A DNA stretch of 64,000 bases from Adiantum capillus-veneris (taxonomy: Eukaryota > Streptophyta > Polypodiopsida > Polypodiales > Pteridaceae): the NCBI GenBank assembly GCA_014529385.2, contig CM043969.1:19737946-19801945 (forward strand), in the 5' to 3' direction. Position 1 is the first letter of the stretch. Every line of letters starts with the position of its first letter. The notes beneath the pieces are model-generated. The model worked only from the letters and a program-made list of their open reading frames with translations, was not told where the DNA came from and made no database searches. Positions 1 through 12,101 of the stretch are shown here, in pieces. A program made the position numbers and the translations under genes.

Positions 1-606
1 AGATGATGTATGTCTATTGAGGGTTTGCTGGCTGTGAGTCACGCAGCAAACAACCGCCGCAGCGGTTACAACATACAGTGGGAAATTTGTGGATATATGA
101 CTTTGTGGGAAGTCTATGTACTGTCAGATTTACTGCAGCCTTTGTTGAGGGTCGAGTGAGGTTTTATTGAGCTGGGGGATTCTCGAATGTTGAGATCCTT
201 TCGGTGATACAGGTCTTGGAGCGATCCCTCGAGCACCCTTAGATAGGTAGCTAGGATGTATTGACTGTGAGTTAGACAGTTGGGATTGCATCTTTGCTTT
301 ATTGCCATTGAGGCATTGTCGCAGTCTATGCTTATAGGACAGTGACAGGACAGTGAGAGACAGTACAGGTGCAGGACAGGTTTACCCGCAGCTTACAGTG
401 TCAGAGAGACAGTGTTTTTGAGCTTTTTTTTGGTCTGTTTTTTGAGTACACCAGAGCCATTTTACAAAGGAGACTCTGCCGAAATTTATGTAGAATCTGA
501 AGCTTTCTTGGTTCATTTGACAGGTTGATATTGGTTCAGAGGTCAGTTTACAGGGGAAACTCTGCCGAATTTTTCCCAGGAAAGTAAACCACTGTGAAGC
601 GTAGCT
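1..606 (+). other. Copia untranslated leader
   Basis: This stretch precedes the gag ATG at 607 and has no credible reading frame. It contains clustered GACAGT-like units between about 339 and 420. An imperfect direct repeat sharing the word actctgccgaa occurs at 472 and 558. It is read here as the internal 5' leader, which in retrotransposons carries packaging and translation signals; no particular signal can be assigned from sequence alone. Confidence 0.6.
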
Positions 607-3600
607 ATGGCTGGATCACACGACACTGCTCTTTACAATATCAAGAAGCTGGATGGAACCAATTTCCCATTGTGGAAGAAGCAGATTTGGCACGTGTTGG
701 TACAAAAGAAGCAGATAAAACCTATAAAGCTCAAGGGGATAAAACCAGAAGATATGGACGAAGATGAATGGAGCGAAATGGATGAATTGGCACTTTCTAC
801 CATTATGCTGACTTTGGCAGAAAGCGTTTACTTCAATGTAGCAGACGAGATGTCGGCTTATCAAGCATGGTTAAAGCTGAGTGATCTTTATGAGAAGCAG
901 AGTGCAGCTTCACAGGTATACTGGCTTAAGAAGCTTGTTGACTTGAAGATGAAAGAAGGGACACCTATGTCCAATCATCTGAATGAATTCAACACAATCT
1001 ATAGTCAGTTGTCAGCTCAAGGTGTCAAGTTTGATGAACCTGTTAGAGCTATGTTCCTGTTGATCACATTGCCGGAAAGTTGGGACACTTTTCGCACAGC
1101 TTTGAGTAATTCTGCACCTCCAGATGGTTTGAACATAGCATGTGTAGAAGGAAGTCTGCTTACTGAAGAAACCAATAGAAAGACAATGGACACAGGCAAA
1201 GGAACAGCCTTAGTTGTCAGGGGAAGGACCAAAGAAAAGTACAAAGGTGGAAAGAGGAATCAGTCTCGTAGCAAGTCCCGCAGTGCTAAAGGCAAGAGTG
1301 ACATAGAATGCTACCATTGTGGCAAGAAGGGTCACATGAAAAGAGACTGCAGAGAATGGAAAGCAGAAAAAGGCAAAGAGAAAGTTGAAGACCATGGTGA
1401 GAAGAACAAGTCCTCAGTGAAGATTCAAGAAATAAATGTGACAAACACTGTTGCAGAGGATGACAGTCTAGTGTCAGGAGACATCTACTTCTTGAAGAAT
1501 ACAATGGACTCAGCTCTTCTTACAGCATCTGATGGAAATGCACTGAGTGACTCGATTATAGACTCAGGGGCATCACTTCATGTGTCTCCAAACAAGGAGT
1601 GGTTTACCTCTTATGTGACCACTAAAGATCATGTTCGGCTAGGCAATGGGCAGACATGTGAGATCTTAGGTGTTGGAGATGTTCAATTGAAGTTTCAGAA
1701 TGGCTCTTCTTTCACGCTGAAGAATGTGAGACATGTTCCCGCAATTACAAAGAGCTTGATCAGCACAGGTTTACTTGATGATGATGGCTACGTCACCACT
1801 TTTGGGCAGAACATGTGGAAGATATCCAAGGGTTCTATGACAGTAGCACATGGAGTAAAGTCTAAAGGACTTTACATGATTTATGTATCAAATGTCTCTA
1901 AAAATGTAATCTATGTAACCGAGCAGCCGAACGTTTCTTTGTGGCATAGCCGGTTAGGACATATGTCCAAGAAGGGAATGGAAATCTTGTCTCGTTCTGG
2001 TTACTTGCCTGGCTTTTCATTTAATGATTTTGAATTCTGTGAACATTGTCTTTATGGTAAGCAAACACAGCAGCCACATAAGCATAGAAGCAGTAGAAGA
2101 GATACACAGTTGGCACTTGTTCATAGTGATTTGTGTGGACCTATGCCTAACCTATTTCTAGGGGGAACTTCTTACTTTATGACATTTATAGATGATTACT
2201 CGAGGAAAGTATGGGTTTACTTTCTCAAGCACAAGGATGAAGCGTTTAGTGTTTTCAAAACGTTTGTGACACTTGTGGAGAATCAGAGTGGCAAGAAGCT
2301 TAAATGCTTACGCACTGACAATGGTGGAGAGTATGTTTCAAAGGCCTTTCAGGACTTTTGTGAGTCAAAAGGTATAAAACGTGAACTTACTGCTCCTTAC
2401 AATCCTCCTCAAAATGGTGTTGCTGAGAGGATGAATAGGACCATACAAGAGAAGGTCAGAAGTATGTTGTCTAATGCACAACTGCCAAATGGGTTTTGGG
2501 CTGAAGCTGTATCAACAGCTGTTCATCTTGTAAATAGATCTCCTAGCAAGGTTTTGCAGAAGGATTCAGTGCCAGAGATGGTATGGTCAGGCAAAATGCC
2601 CTCATACAAGCATCTCAGAGTCTTTGGCTGTGAGGCATATACTTACGTTCCAAAGGAATTTAGGAACAAACTTGAGCCAAAGAGTAGAAAGTGCATCTTT
2701 CTAGGCTATGGTAATTCTGGTGGGATGGGGTACAGACTTTGGGATCCCGAATCCAGAAAGGTTGTCCGCAGCAATGATGTTCACTTTAATGAATCCAAAT
2801 ATCATTCTAACCCAGAGAGGGTTGAGGAGATTAGAAGAGTTGTCTTCCAAGAAGATGGACCTGCACGTGCAAGACAAAATGTCAGGGCTCAAGAGGAGCA
2901 AGGACAGGATAGAGTGGAACCACAGGTTGTGGCTGAGCCTGAGCCACCTATTGTTCTTAGATCTGGACGTGTCACGCGACCTCCTGATAGGTTTGTTCCA
3001 TCTATGAACTATGTCATGTTGACTGATTGCAATGAGCCTTCATGTTACAAGGAAGCAGTGAAAATGAAGGACTCCGGGAATTGGCAATTGGCCATGCAGT
3101 CATAGATGACAGCTCTGCATAAAAACAAGACATGGAAGCTAGTTAAATTACCACAGGGCAAAAAGGCTCTACCTTGTAAATGGGTTTACAGGTATAAGAT
3201 CACCGCTCATGATAGTCAGCCAAAGTACAAAGCAAGGCTTGTTGCCAAGGGCTTTAAGCAAGAACAAGGCATTGACTTTGATGAAGTCTTCTCTCCGGTG
3301 GTCAAGATGACTACATTGAGATGCTTTCTTGCATTGGTTGCCATATTAGATTTGGTGTTGCACCAAATGGATGTCAAGACAACGTTCTTGCATGGTGATT
3401 TAGATGTGGAAATTTACATGCAACAGCCAGAAGGGTTTGTTGAGAAAGGCAAGGAAGATTGGGTATGCCAGTTGTTAAAGAGTCTTTATGGCTTAAAACA
3501 ATCACCGAGGGCATGGTACCATAAATTCCACAAGTTTATGCTTTCTCAAGGCTACAAACGTAGTGAGTTCGATCACTGTCTATATACAAAGAAGGCTAAG

Positions 3601-4545
3601 GATGGCAGTTGGCTGATCCTTATTTTGTATGTGGATGACATGTTGATTGCTGGCAAGCACTTGGAAGAAATTTCAGCTTTGAAGTCAAAGATGGCAAAAT
3701 CGTTTGACATGAAAGACATGGGTGAGGCAAGTCATATACTTGGTATGCGCATTGAGAGAGACAGATCAAAGAAGTTGATTTGGTTATCTCAAACAGAGTA
3801 TATTGACAAGGTTTTGCAACGTTTCAATATGGAGAAGGGAAAGGCACTGAGTGTTCCATTGCCACCATATGTAAAACTTAGCAAACAAGATTGTCCTGTG
3901 TCTGAGGAAGAACAGGCTGAAACGGATAAGATTCCATATGTGTCTGCAGTGGGTAGTTTGATGTATGCAATGATTGCTACTCGCCCAGACATTGCATTTG
4001 CAGTGGGAGTAGTAAGTCGATACATGTCAAACCCAGGAAAGAAACATTGGGAGGCAGTGAAAGGAATATTGAGATACCTGAAAGCTACAAAGAGTATGCG
4101 TATATGCTATGGGAGTCAGGAGCTAAGTGTAAAGGGTTTTACAGACTCAGATTATGCAGGTGACTTAGACAACCGAAGGTCTACGTCAGGGTATGTCTTT
4201 ACATTGGCTGGTGGAGCAGTATCATGGCGTTCTAGATTACAAGATTGTGTTACTCAGTCTACTACAGAGGCTGAATATGTTGCAGCATCAGAGGCATGCA
4301 AAGAATCAATTTGGCTTAATCGACTAGTAACAGATTTGGGAATCAAAGAAGAGATGCCTGTGTTATATTGTGATAGTCAAAGTGCTATACAATTGGCTCG
4401 CAATCCAGTTTATCACTCAAAGACAAAGCATGTGGATGTGAAGTATCATTTCATCAGGGAAATGCTCGAGGATAAGCAACTTCAGCTTGTCAAAGTTCAC
4501 ACCACAGAAAATCCTGCTGATCTACTTACAAAAGGACTTCCCTAA
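607..4545 (+). pseudogene. Copia gag-pol polyprotein, one in-frame TAG
   Basis: A single frame of 1313 codons encodes the whole polyprotein. Gag occupies about residues 1-300 with a CCHC knuckle (CYHCGKKGHMKRDC, near 235-248). The protease has DSGAS near 319. The integrase has an HHCC region from about 446 and the core with HSDLCGP, RTDNGG and PPQNGVAER. RT has YVDDM near 1008, and RNase H has CDSQSAI near 1255. The only lesion is TAG at 3103-3105, between integrase and RT, where related proteins usually have an acidic residue; one GAG-to-TAG change would explain it. Without suppression the product ends before RT, so the copy should be non-autonomous. The stop could instead act in readthrough, but nothing supports that. 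Confidence 0.93.
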
Positions 4546-4640
4546 GAGAGCTTTGCACATTTTCGCAAGCAGTTAGGTGTAGGGTAGTACATCACTTCTC
4601 TACAGCTCTTGTATATTAGCTTGTATAGTAGCTTCTCTCA

Positions 4641-4702
4641 CACTTAAAGTACCACATTGGCCTTTAAGTGGGAGGTTGTTGGGGTATAAAGCCCAATGTG
4701 GT
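4641..4702 (+). promoter_or_regulatory. Polypurine tract with alternative hairpins
   Basis: The purine-rich tract aagtgggagg lies directly before the LTR start and would prime plus-strand DNA synthesis. Two inverted repeats overlap it. CACTTAAAG (4641-4649) pairs with CTTTAAGTG (4662-4670). ACCACATTGG (4651-4660) pairs with CCAATGTGGT (4693-4702) across the LTR boundary. The first hairpin places the left arm of the second one in its loop, so the two compete. The pairing is seen in the sequence; any role is inference. Confidence 0.6.
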
Positions 4703-4969
4703 CGCCCAGGTAAGTGGGCGGGCCGCCAGGTATGTACACATGTTCTTTTGTAAAAACCTAATAAGAACTCACTATGCTCTACACATTACAGTAGAGCGAG
4801 TTCACCATATCATCGTGCTCTTCTTCTCGCACTCTCTCTCGCGTCGCACTTCCGCTCGTACTCCTTCACTGACGTGCTTGTGTTCTTAGATGGTGGCAGG
4901 TAACAGGTTTCTTCCTTGGGATTACTTAGCAAACTACGGGTTTAGTAGCAGATTTGATTTGGCTCAACA
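4677..4969 (+). repeat. Copia 3' LTR
   Basis: It starts TGTTGGGG just after the polypurine tract and ends ggctcaaca, giving the inverted TGTTG...CAACA ends expected of an LTR. It holds a CT-rich segment near 4820-4860. The target-site duplication cannot be verified because the left end of the element is off the window. Confidence 0.75.
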
Positions 4970-6065
4970 AAATCTACGATTGTTGTCTTTGTAATGATCA
5001 TACATGTATCACTTGTTTGTATGATTATCGAAATGCATTGTATGTACTCAAAAATCAACAGTGTGGATTTTTTTCTTATAGCCATATCTTATAGTGGTCT
5101 AAATATTGTCGAGTTTGTTCCATTGTATGATTCAATAGATTGTATGATTCAATCTATTGTTGGATATTCAATACAAACACACACACATTTTTTTCTAGCT
5201 AGTCCTAGGTCGGACTAGTATCATACAATGGACATGGGTTGAGACTCATGACACTATTATACTTGACCCACCCATTCCAAATGGAAGGGTTGGTACGCTT
5301 GGGCACCAAACTTGGTCAAGTACACATATATATTTAGTGATGTATCATCTCCAAAAAGGGATATGATACTGATTACCAAATCATTGAACAACAATATAGC
5401 TTTTGCCAATTTACAGGATTGTTTAAGTCTATACTACCTTTCTTACTAGCAATGGACTCAACCCTTCCATACAAGACTCAAGTTAGTGGTAACAACCTAT
5501 ATAATCCTTTGTCCGTTATGATTTACTTGTGCGTATGCACAAAATTCCTGTGGTAAGTTTTTTTACTCAGTACCTTTGTTTTTTCCATTGACGCTATCTT
5601 CTCACTGAATCTCTATATGTAGAATTAGATCTAGTGTTGATAGTCTTGATTTTATAAGCCCTATGGGCTCCACTTACCGCAAAGGTTTCCTTTTTATAAT
5701 TTACTTATAAACTCTTTTTTAACACTCTTAATGTTCATATCTGTCATTCAACAGTATTTGGTTGGGGGTAGGGTTCCACATGGTGGGCCCTACCTCCCAC
5801 CATGTGGACCTTCTCCTAGGGTTGGGGGAGGGCCACACACACACGCACACGTTATCCCTTGGAAGATATTGAATTTGCTCCATCTGGATCTAATGTGTAT
5901 GGGATGGTTTCCTGCATTATATGGTTCATAAAACTTTTAATTCAATGTTGTATACAAATAACTATGCCCATATTCGGTGGTTTAAAAATGTGCAATTTAT
6001 TTCTCCACCTCGTCTTGGTTGGCACCTAATGATGCAACTATATATAGGCTCTCTTTAAAGCAAGT

Positions 6066-6068
<3 letters not shown>

Positions 6069-6137
<69 letters not shown>
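6069..6137. repeat. (AC)n microsatellite
   Basis: Uninterrupted AC dinucleotide run of about 34 units, seen directly. Confidence 0.97.
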
Positions 6138-6138
<1 letters not shown>

Positions 6139-6342
6139 CTATCTATAGCCTTGATATTGAATCCTCACACAACCACATGACTTACATAAACGTAGGGCGC
6201 TTCAAACTTTGATCATCTCCCTCCGGCTCACTCACGGCTTTCTGCATACGAGTTTACACATGCCGTACCCAAACTGGGAATTTGCACTTGAGGAATGAGC
6301 CGAGTATGGTGCTCCTCTGATGCATTCTCAACGATTTCTCTG

Positions 6343-6343
<1 letters not shown>

Positions 6344-6389
<46 letters not shown>
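6344..6389. repeat. (AC)n microsatellite
   Basis: Uninterrupted AC run of about 23 units. A shorter one follows at 6515-6526. Confidence 0.95.
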
Positions 6390-6391
<2 letters not shown>

Positions 6392-7529
6392 TTTGCATGG
6401 TGAAACCTACTAAGTCACTCGCGTGCACACACACATGCCCTTATCTCGTTAACCAGAATTATCTGGGAGTGACTCCTTGCTTGTAAGATACTACTCTTCT
6501 CATACGCATGTATACACACACACACAGCCTTGTCGTGGTAGACCTCCAGGATGGGGTACATCGTCAAGCTTCTGCAAGCGTAATCACAAACTACTCTGGC
6601 TCGTCTCCCAAGAATCATGTGTCGGCATACCACGCATACACAATAAGCATGATGGAATACGCAGGTATTGGGGGGGTAAACAGGGTTCTTCAATTCCTCC
6701 CACCATCATCCCACATGTCTGATACTTGGAGAATAACATATTCCAGGTAGGTGCAATTGCACCTACTCAATACTTCATTTGTTTCGGAGTTTGCTTAGTT
6801 CTTGATTTGATATGGTTTTTTTGGCATACTATGGCCTCGTACATATACATATACTCGATGGATTTTGCAGGTTTTGCAGGCTCGAATATAGTAATTTAGA
6901 CATATTGGTTGTGCTAGGTGATCTTGGCAATAAACTTTTTTTCAATAGTTACTCGGATGATTGTTGAGCTGATAATGGTTAGAAATGCAGGGTATTTACT
7001 TTGAAAGAACAAAACTGCAAGAACATTATACATTTTGACATAATGTAAATTGATTGAAGCTATTTGTTTTTTTTGCTTTTTTATGCCGTTAACGTCCTGT
7101 GAGGGTCTCGTAAGAGATGGCAAACACTGGGATTTTTTTAAAACAGTATCAAAATACAAACAGAATGCTGGTTAAATTTTGAAAATTGGATAGGTGCACA
7201 CTTACAAAAAACCAAATCTGCACATAATCGTTTCTTGGATCTTGTACACGCTACATGAATGTTGAACCTCACAAAAAGCTTGCAAAACATGTTGACAAAT
7301 TGTAATTGCTAAGCATAAGTGTTAGCCTTAGCATTTTGACTTGAGTGTTAGCTCGATGGTTTGTGACTTGAAAGTAACACAGTTACATTGTTTTATCTTT
7401 GAATATTTTAGCTTTAAAGACTGTTATGTACTATGAATGGGAATTATACCACCTTTTCATTGACATAGTTTCTAGCATCTTTTGTAATTTGAAAGGATTC
7501 TTTGGTGTATACGTTATATTGTTATTGGA

Positions 7530-7554
<25 letters not shown>
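7530..7554. repeat. (AC)n microsatellite
   Basis: AC run grading into a short AT/AC mixed tract to about 7605. Confidence 0.9.
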
Positions 7555-7564
<10 letters not shown>

Positions 7565-7708
7565 TTTTTACATATATTTATATACATGCACATACATACA
7601 TACATGTATACATGATTGATTCGAAGATTTGTCACATAGGTCTTGAGGCATCTTGCTATTGTTTGAGTACAATAATTATGACATTCAAAATTTCTATGCT
7701 CCCCTTGT

Positions 7709-8012
<304 letters not shown>

Positions 8013-8127
8013 TTTGACAAATTGGTGCTCCGTTTGAAGCGACGATCGCAAGTCGACACTTGAAAAAAAGGAACAAACACCTTTTTCTCATTTTTTAAAA
8101 GAAAAGTATAGATGGCTATGATTGGTT

Positions 8128-8130
<3 letters not shown>

Positions 8131-8175
<45 letters not shown>

Positions 8176-8213
8176 CCCCCCCCCCCCCCCCCCCCCCTCT
8201 CTCTCGCTCTCTC
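8131..8213. repeat. (CT)n with about 25-base poly-C core
   Basis: CT units to 8173 are followed by a long C homopolymer (to about 8197), then more CT. Long C or G runs are unusual and prone to sequencing error. Confidence 0.92.
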
Positions 8214-8285
8214 CCCCATCGGATAGATGTTTGAGATCTCATGGGGTCGTTCCTACAACATTTTAAATCTCCCTTTTATCAAGAC

Positions 8286-8296
8286 GTGTGTGTGTA

Positions 8297-8337
<41 letters not shown>
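8286..8337. repeat. (GT)n(GA)n compound microsatellite
   Basis: About 15 GT units pass into about 11 GA units. On the opposite strand this reads (CT)n(CA)n, the same compound type as at 7745-7852. Confidence 0.93.
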
Positions 8338-8338
<1 letters not shown>

Positions 8339-8891
8339 GATGAAACAAAAAATAACTTTATTTTTATCCACGTTGTCAAATATATCTTTTGGGATTGTTC
8401 CTACGGCATTAAAAATATTCTTCTCCTCCTCCTCCTCCTCCTTCCCCCCATAGATATTCACTTTTGTTGAAGACTTGTCGTGTAACTTTTAACATCTCTT
8501 TAGATTGTTCCTACACCCTTGAGCATTTTGACCTCTTGTGTCATTAGTTGGGCACTAAAAAATTGTCCTCTCTCTCTCTCTCTCTCTCTCTTTTGTTTTT
8601 TATAGCACCCTTGCATGCCAACATTTAGAGAATTTATAGATTTTTAAGCATGCCCCCCAATTTAACTCTTAAAAATAAAAAGAACAAAATATCTCAGAAT
8701 TGGTAAAAGTCCATCAACTGGGCAATCTCTCTATCCAATGTGAGGGTTGGTCTTTGCGGGGTATTTTTTAATCCATTTTCTATGGGTGAAAAACATTAGC
8801 CATTCTTTTAAAAATACACCATAATGCCAAAAAAAGCATAATATCTTGAAAATTCGAAGGGTTCAAAGGGTGCGTTAGCTCACGATAAAAT

Positions 8892-8894
<3 letters not shown>

Positions 8895-8932
<38 letters not shown>

Positions 8933-9028
8933 GTGCACGTGTACGCATACACACGCAATACGATGGTCACTCTCTCTCATGCATGTGCATGTGTATGCAC
9001 ACACAGACAATGTGATGGTCTCCCTCTC

Positions 9029-9063
<35 letters not shown>

Positions 9064-9103
9064 GGCAATGCGATGGTCTCTCTCTCTCTCTCTCTCTCTC
9101 TCA
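8895..9103. repeat. CT/CA runs alternating with a gcaatgcgatggtc word
   Basis: Three degenerate copies of a short word ending gatggtc, each leading into a CT run, occur near 8958, 9007 and 9065. This indicates tandem amplification of a unit containing both unique sequence and a microsatellite. Confidence 0.75.
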
Positions 9104-9802
9104 TGCGCACGCGCTCACATGGTAAATAACATGGATAACAATCCCTTCAGTTGCATGCATATCCTCAAAGCGAGACAATCCCAAGTCGATGTTAAACTAG
9201 TTTTTTTCTTTTTCTCAAGCTCTTTAAAGAAATACAAACTTTCAAAAATTTCTAAAAAATATCAATATACTCATCATATACTAAGATAAGAATAAGAAGA
9301 TAAGAGAGACATAATGTGTCTCCATATGTGCTCATAAGCGAGCTTGAGAAAATTTATAGCATTGGCCATTCCAAACTGTTGGTAAGAGCGAGCCTCAACA
9401 CTATATGGCACGGGCATATTCAAATGGGATCAAGGGTGAAGGTGAAAAAGGTAAGGTGCATGAATTGTCATGCCATCGAGTAGCCCAAATTTACAAGATT
9501 GTGCGGTCCGAATTTACAAAATTGTGTGCCCCGAATTTACCTACTGGCCCGCATTATGTATGTGGCATTGAAATGCCACATACTTCAACGAATGCATGCG
9601 GAGGAGGTGGTTAGAGCAATTGAATCACATGGGGGAGGTAGTGGAGGTTCGGACCCGAAATTACTTTTTGCCCCAAATTTAGGCGACGATCTGAATTTAC
9701 AATAATGCATCTGAAAGTCGAATGACCCCCACCCTCAATCCCGTTTGAAAACGCCCGTGCCAAATAGTGAGGAGGAAGAGCACGAAGGGTAGTGCGCGCT
9801 CC

Positions 9803-9812
9803 TATATATTAA
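9803..9812 (+). promoter_or_regulatory. Candidate TATA box of the P450 gene
   Basis: TATATATTAA lies about 130 bp upstream of the exon 1 ATG at 9940, a plausible TATA spacing for a plant gene with a roughly 100-nt 5' UTR. No transcription start is visible directly. Confidence 0.45.
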
Positions 9813-9939
9813 TCTAAGAGGCCTAGACACAAAGAGACAAAAGCATTTTGGGAGTTGTGATACCTTGCCAGTTGCGTCCAGACTCCCCTCCCTCGCATTT
9901 CGTATAATTGCTCGAACTCGTGTGGCAACGGAAGTTCCC

Positions 9940-12101
9940 ATGGCCTCTTTTCAAGCTTCGTTGTTGCCTATGTGTCGCGATCATCAGTATCCATCAGCTC
10001 ACTTTCTATCAGAACGCTGCTCCCATCTTGCCACCGGCCGAACGTCTCTGCATCATGTTGACAAGGGCTGCTCTGTCCATTCATCTCGAAGTAAGCATTT
10101 TTTTTCTGCAAATGATGATGCATTTTTCAAATGAGCAAGTTTTGAAACGGTGGCGATGTGTGATAGAGCCGTTGGCTTGCAGCAGTTATTTTCTTTTCAA
10201 AAAACAAAGAGAAGGGTGCCTGGAAAAGAAGGGGGGGGGGGGGGGGGGGGGGTGGTGTTGGGTGGGTGTTGTTATGGATCAGAGATGGTAGCAGCAAATT
10301 AACCCCATCTAGGAACTTCCCAAGATTGGTTCATACTCTCCAATGGTGTTCAAAGTTTCTTAGGAGCTGGAGTCTCCAAATCAGGATTGTGGACGAAAAG
10401 GATATTCACAGCACCAATCATTTATATGTATCAGGATGCTGGACGGTTACACCTGTTTTTAATGCTTCAGCAGATGAGTCTCGGGAAAGCTCTTTTCCAG
10501 ATGTGAAAGAGTCCAACGAGATTATCTCTCCAAAAGGTCAAACCAAGACAGCAGCAGGAAATGCCAGAGCCACCAAGTAAGTTACAGCCTTAAGACATTG
10601 CTCAATTGAAGTTTTAACATGACCGTGACGATTGTGAGCAAAATCCACAAACAAACCTTGTACAAAGATACTGAATCTCTGACTGAGTCTGGTTTTGCAG
10701 AGACGGCCTCGGTATTTTTGATAACCTTCTACGGATGTTAAGGGGTGGGTTTCACAGTCATACTGGTAAGCAGATACCTGAGGCAAAGGGTGACATTACT
10801 CAACTCAGTGGTGCACAGCCATTCTTCATTTTTCTTAACAAAATTTATCTTCAGCATGGAAATCTTTTCAGGCTAAAATTTGGCCCAAAGGTATATGTTG
10901 CACTTTTGATTGTGCTTCTGAGCCTTTTGTGGGCCTAACTCACTAACTTTAGAGTAACTGATTATTTTTTGTTTTCACTGTAGTCCTTTTTGATAGTTTC
11001 AGATCCCAGTATGGCGAAACATATTCTAAAAGATAACTCAAAAGCGTACTCTAAGGTATGTTTTGTAGTTTGTCTGCAGATTAAAAGCTAGATGTATGTT
11101 ACTAAATATGCTGGATAATCTTGTTCCAGGGCATACTCGCAGAGATCCTTGAGTTTGTCATGGGGAAGGGACTTATACCTGCTGAACATGAGGTTTGGCG
11201 GGTACGCAGGAGGGCAATTGTGCCAGCATTGCATTTAAAGGTAAGTGTAGACTGTGTCAGTTAGAGGATCTGCTTTTTTTACTGGATTTACCTTTCTATT
11301 ACTAATGTATTCTTCGTTACAGTATGTGGCAGAGATGGTTAGACTGTTTGGTAGAACCACAGAAAGCCTATGTAGTAAGCTTGACATTGCTGCCCATGGT
11401 GGCAGTGAAGTTGAGATGGAATTGTTGTTCTCTAGATTAACCTTGGACATAATCGGGAAAGCTGTCTTTAACTATGACTTTGATTCTTTGTCCCATGACA
11501 AGGGTCTTTCTGAGGTTGGATCTGTCGCCTGTCTTTGTGTTGCTGCTATGGTTCATAATGGTCATTTACCACTGGGTTTCCTGTGATTTTTGGTTAGGCT
11601 GTGTATGTAGCACTGCGAGAATCTGAACATCGGAGTTTAACTCTGATTCCATACTGGAATATTCCGATTATCAAGGACTTGTCTCCTCGACAGCGGAAAG
11701 TGAGAGCTGCTCTCACACTTCTCAATGAAACCTTGGATGAACTTATTGCCAGGTGCAAGGTAAGAATAATGATGCTGAAGTTACCTGTCCTTTTATATTT
11801 TGAACGGTCAAATTGTGATGTATTTTATCACACAGCGAATGACAGAGGAGAAAGGACTGAGTTTTGGTGAAGATTTCATGAATAATGAAGATCCAAGTAT
11901 TTTGCAGTTTTTGTTAGCATCTGGTGAAGAAGTAAGTCATCATACTGGCTTTATCTAGGTGTCTGATGCTTGCAGTTAACTTAATGCACTCAAATGCAGG
12001 TAACAAATAAGCAGCTAAAAGATGACTTGATGACAATGCTTATAGCTGGGCACGAGACATCAGCAGCTGTTCTGACCTGGGCATTTTATCTCCTTGCAAA
12101 G
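9940..12101 (+). CDS. LUT5: LUT5-like P450 exons 1-9 (N-terminal two thirds)
   Basis: Exon 1 starts at ATG 9940, the first methionine in frame. It encodes a Ser/His/Arg-rich, acid-poor stretch of about 50 residues that fits a plastid transit peptide. Exon 2 is poorly conserved; its start at 10471 was chosen because only this acceptor (polypyrimidine then cag) restores the phase between exons 1 and 3. From exon 3 on ([15 protein letters not shown]) conservation with CYP97A is strong: [53 protein letters not shown]. Exon 9 ends inside the I-helix region with the donor AAG|gtttga. Introns 3-8 are short (68-93 bp), which contrasts with intron 9. Confidence 0.92.

Larger units (their letters stand above)
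1..4969 (+). mobile_element. Ty1/Copia LTR retrotransposon, 5' end outside window
   Basis: Copia domain order is seen: gag with zinc knuckle, protease, integrase, reverse transcriptase, RNase H, followed by a polypurine tract and a 293-bp LTR. No tRNA-Met type primer-binding site and no copy of the LTR is found in positions 1-606, so the 5' LTR must lie left of the window. The coding frame is almost undamaged (one stop codon in 1313 codons), so the insertion is probably fairly young. The order protease-integrase-RT places it in Copia and not Gypsy; the lineage within Copia is not certain. Confidence 0.93.

Noticed and set aside
1-606. A 5' LTR for the Copia element
   Set aside because: No similarity to the LTR at 4677-4969 and no tRNA-Met primer-binding site is present.
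4994-6722. Short frames at 4994-5218, 5731-5931 and 6477-6750 as small genes
   Set aside because: No conserved motif, weak starts and overlap with microsatellites.
10266-10580. A 104-codon frame as a separate gene
   Set aside because: Only its last 106 bp (10471-10576) is used, as exon 2 of the P450; the rest is intron 1.
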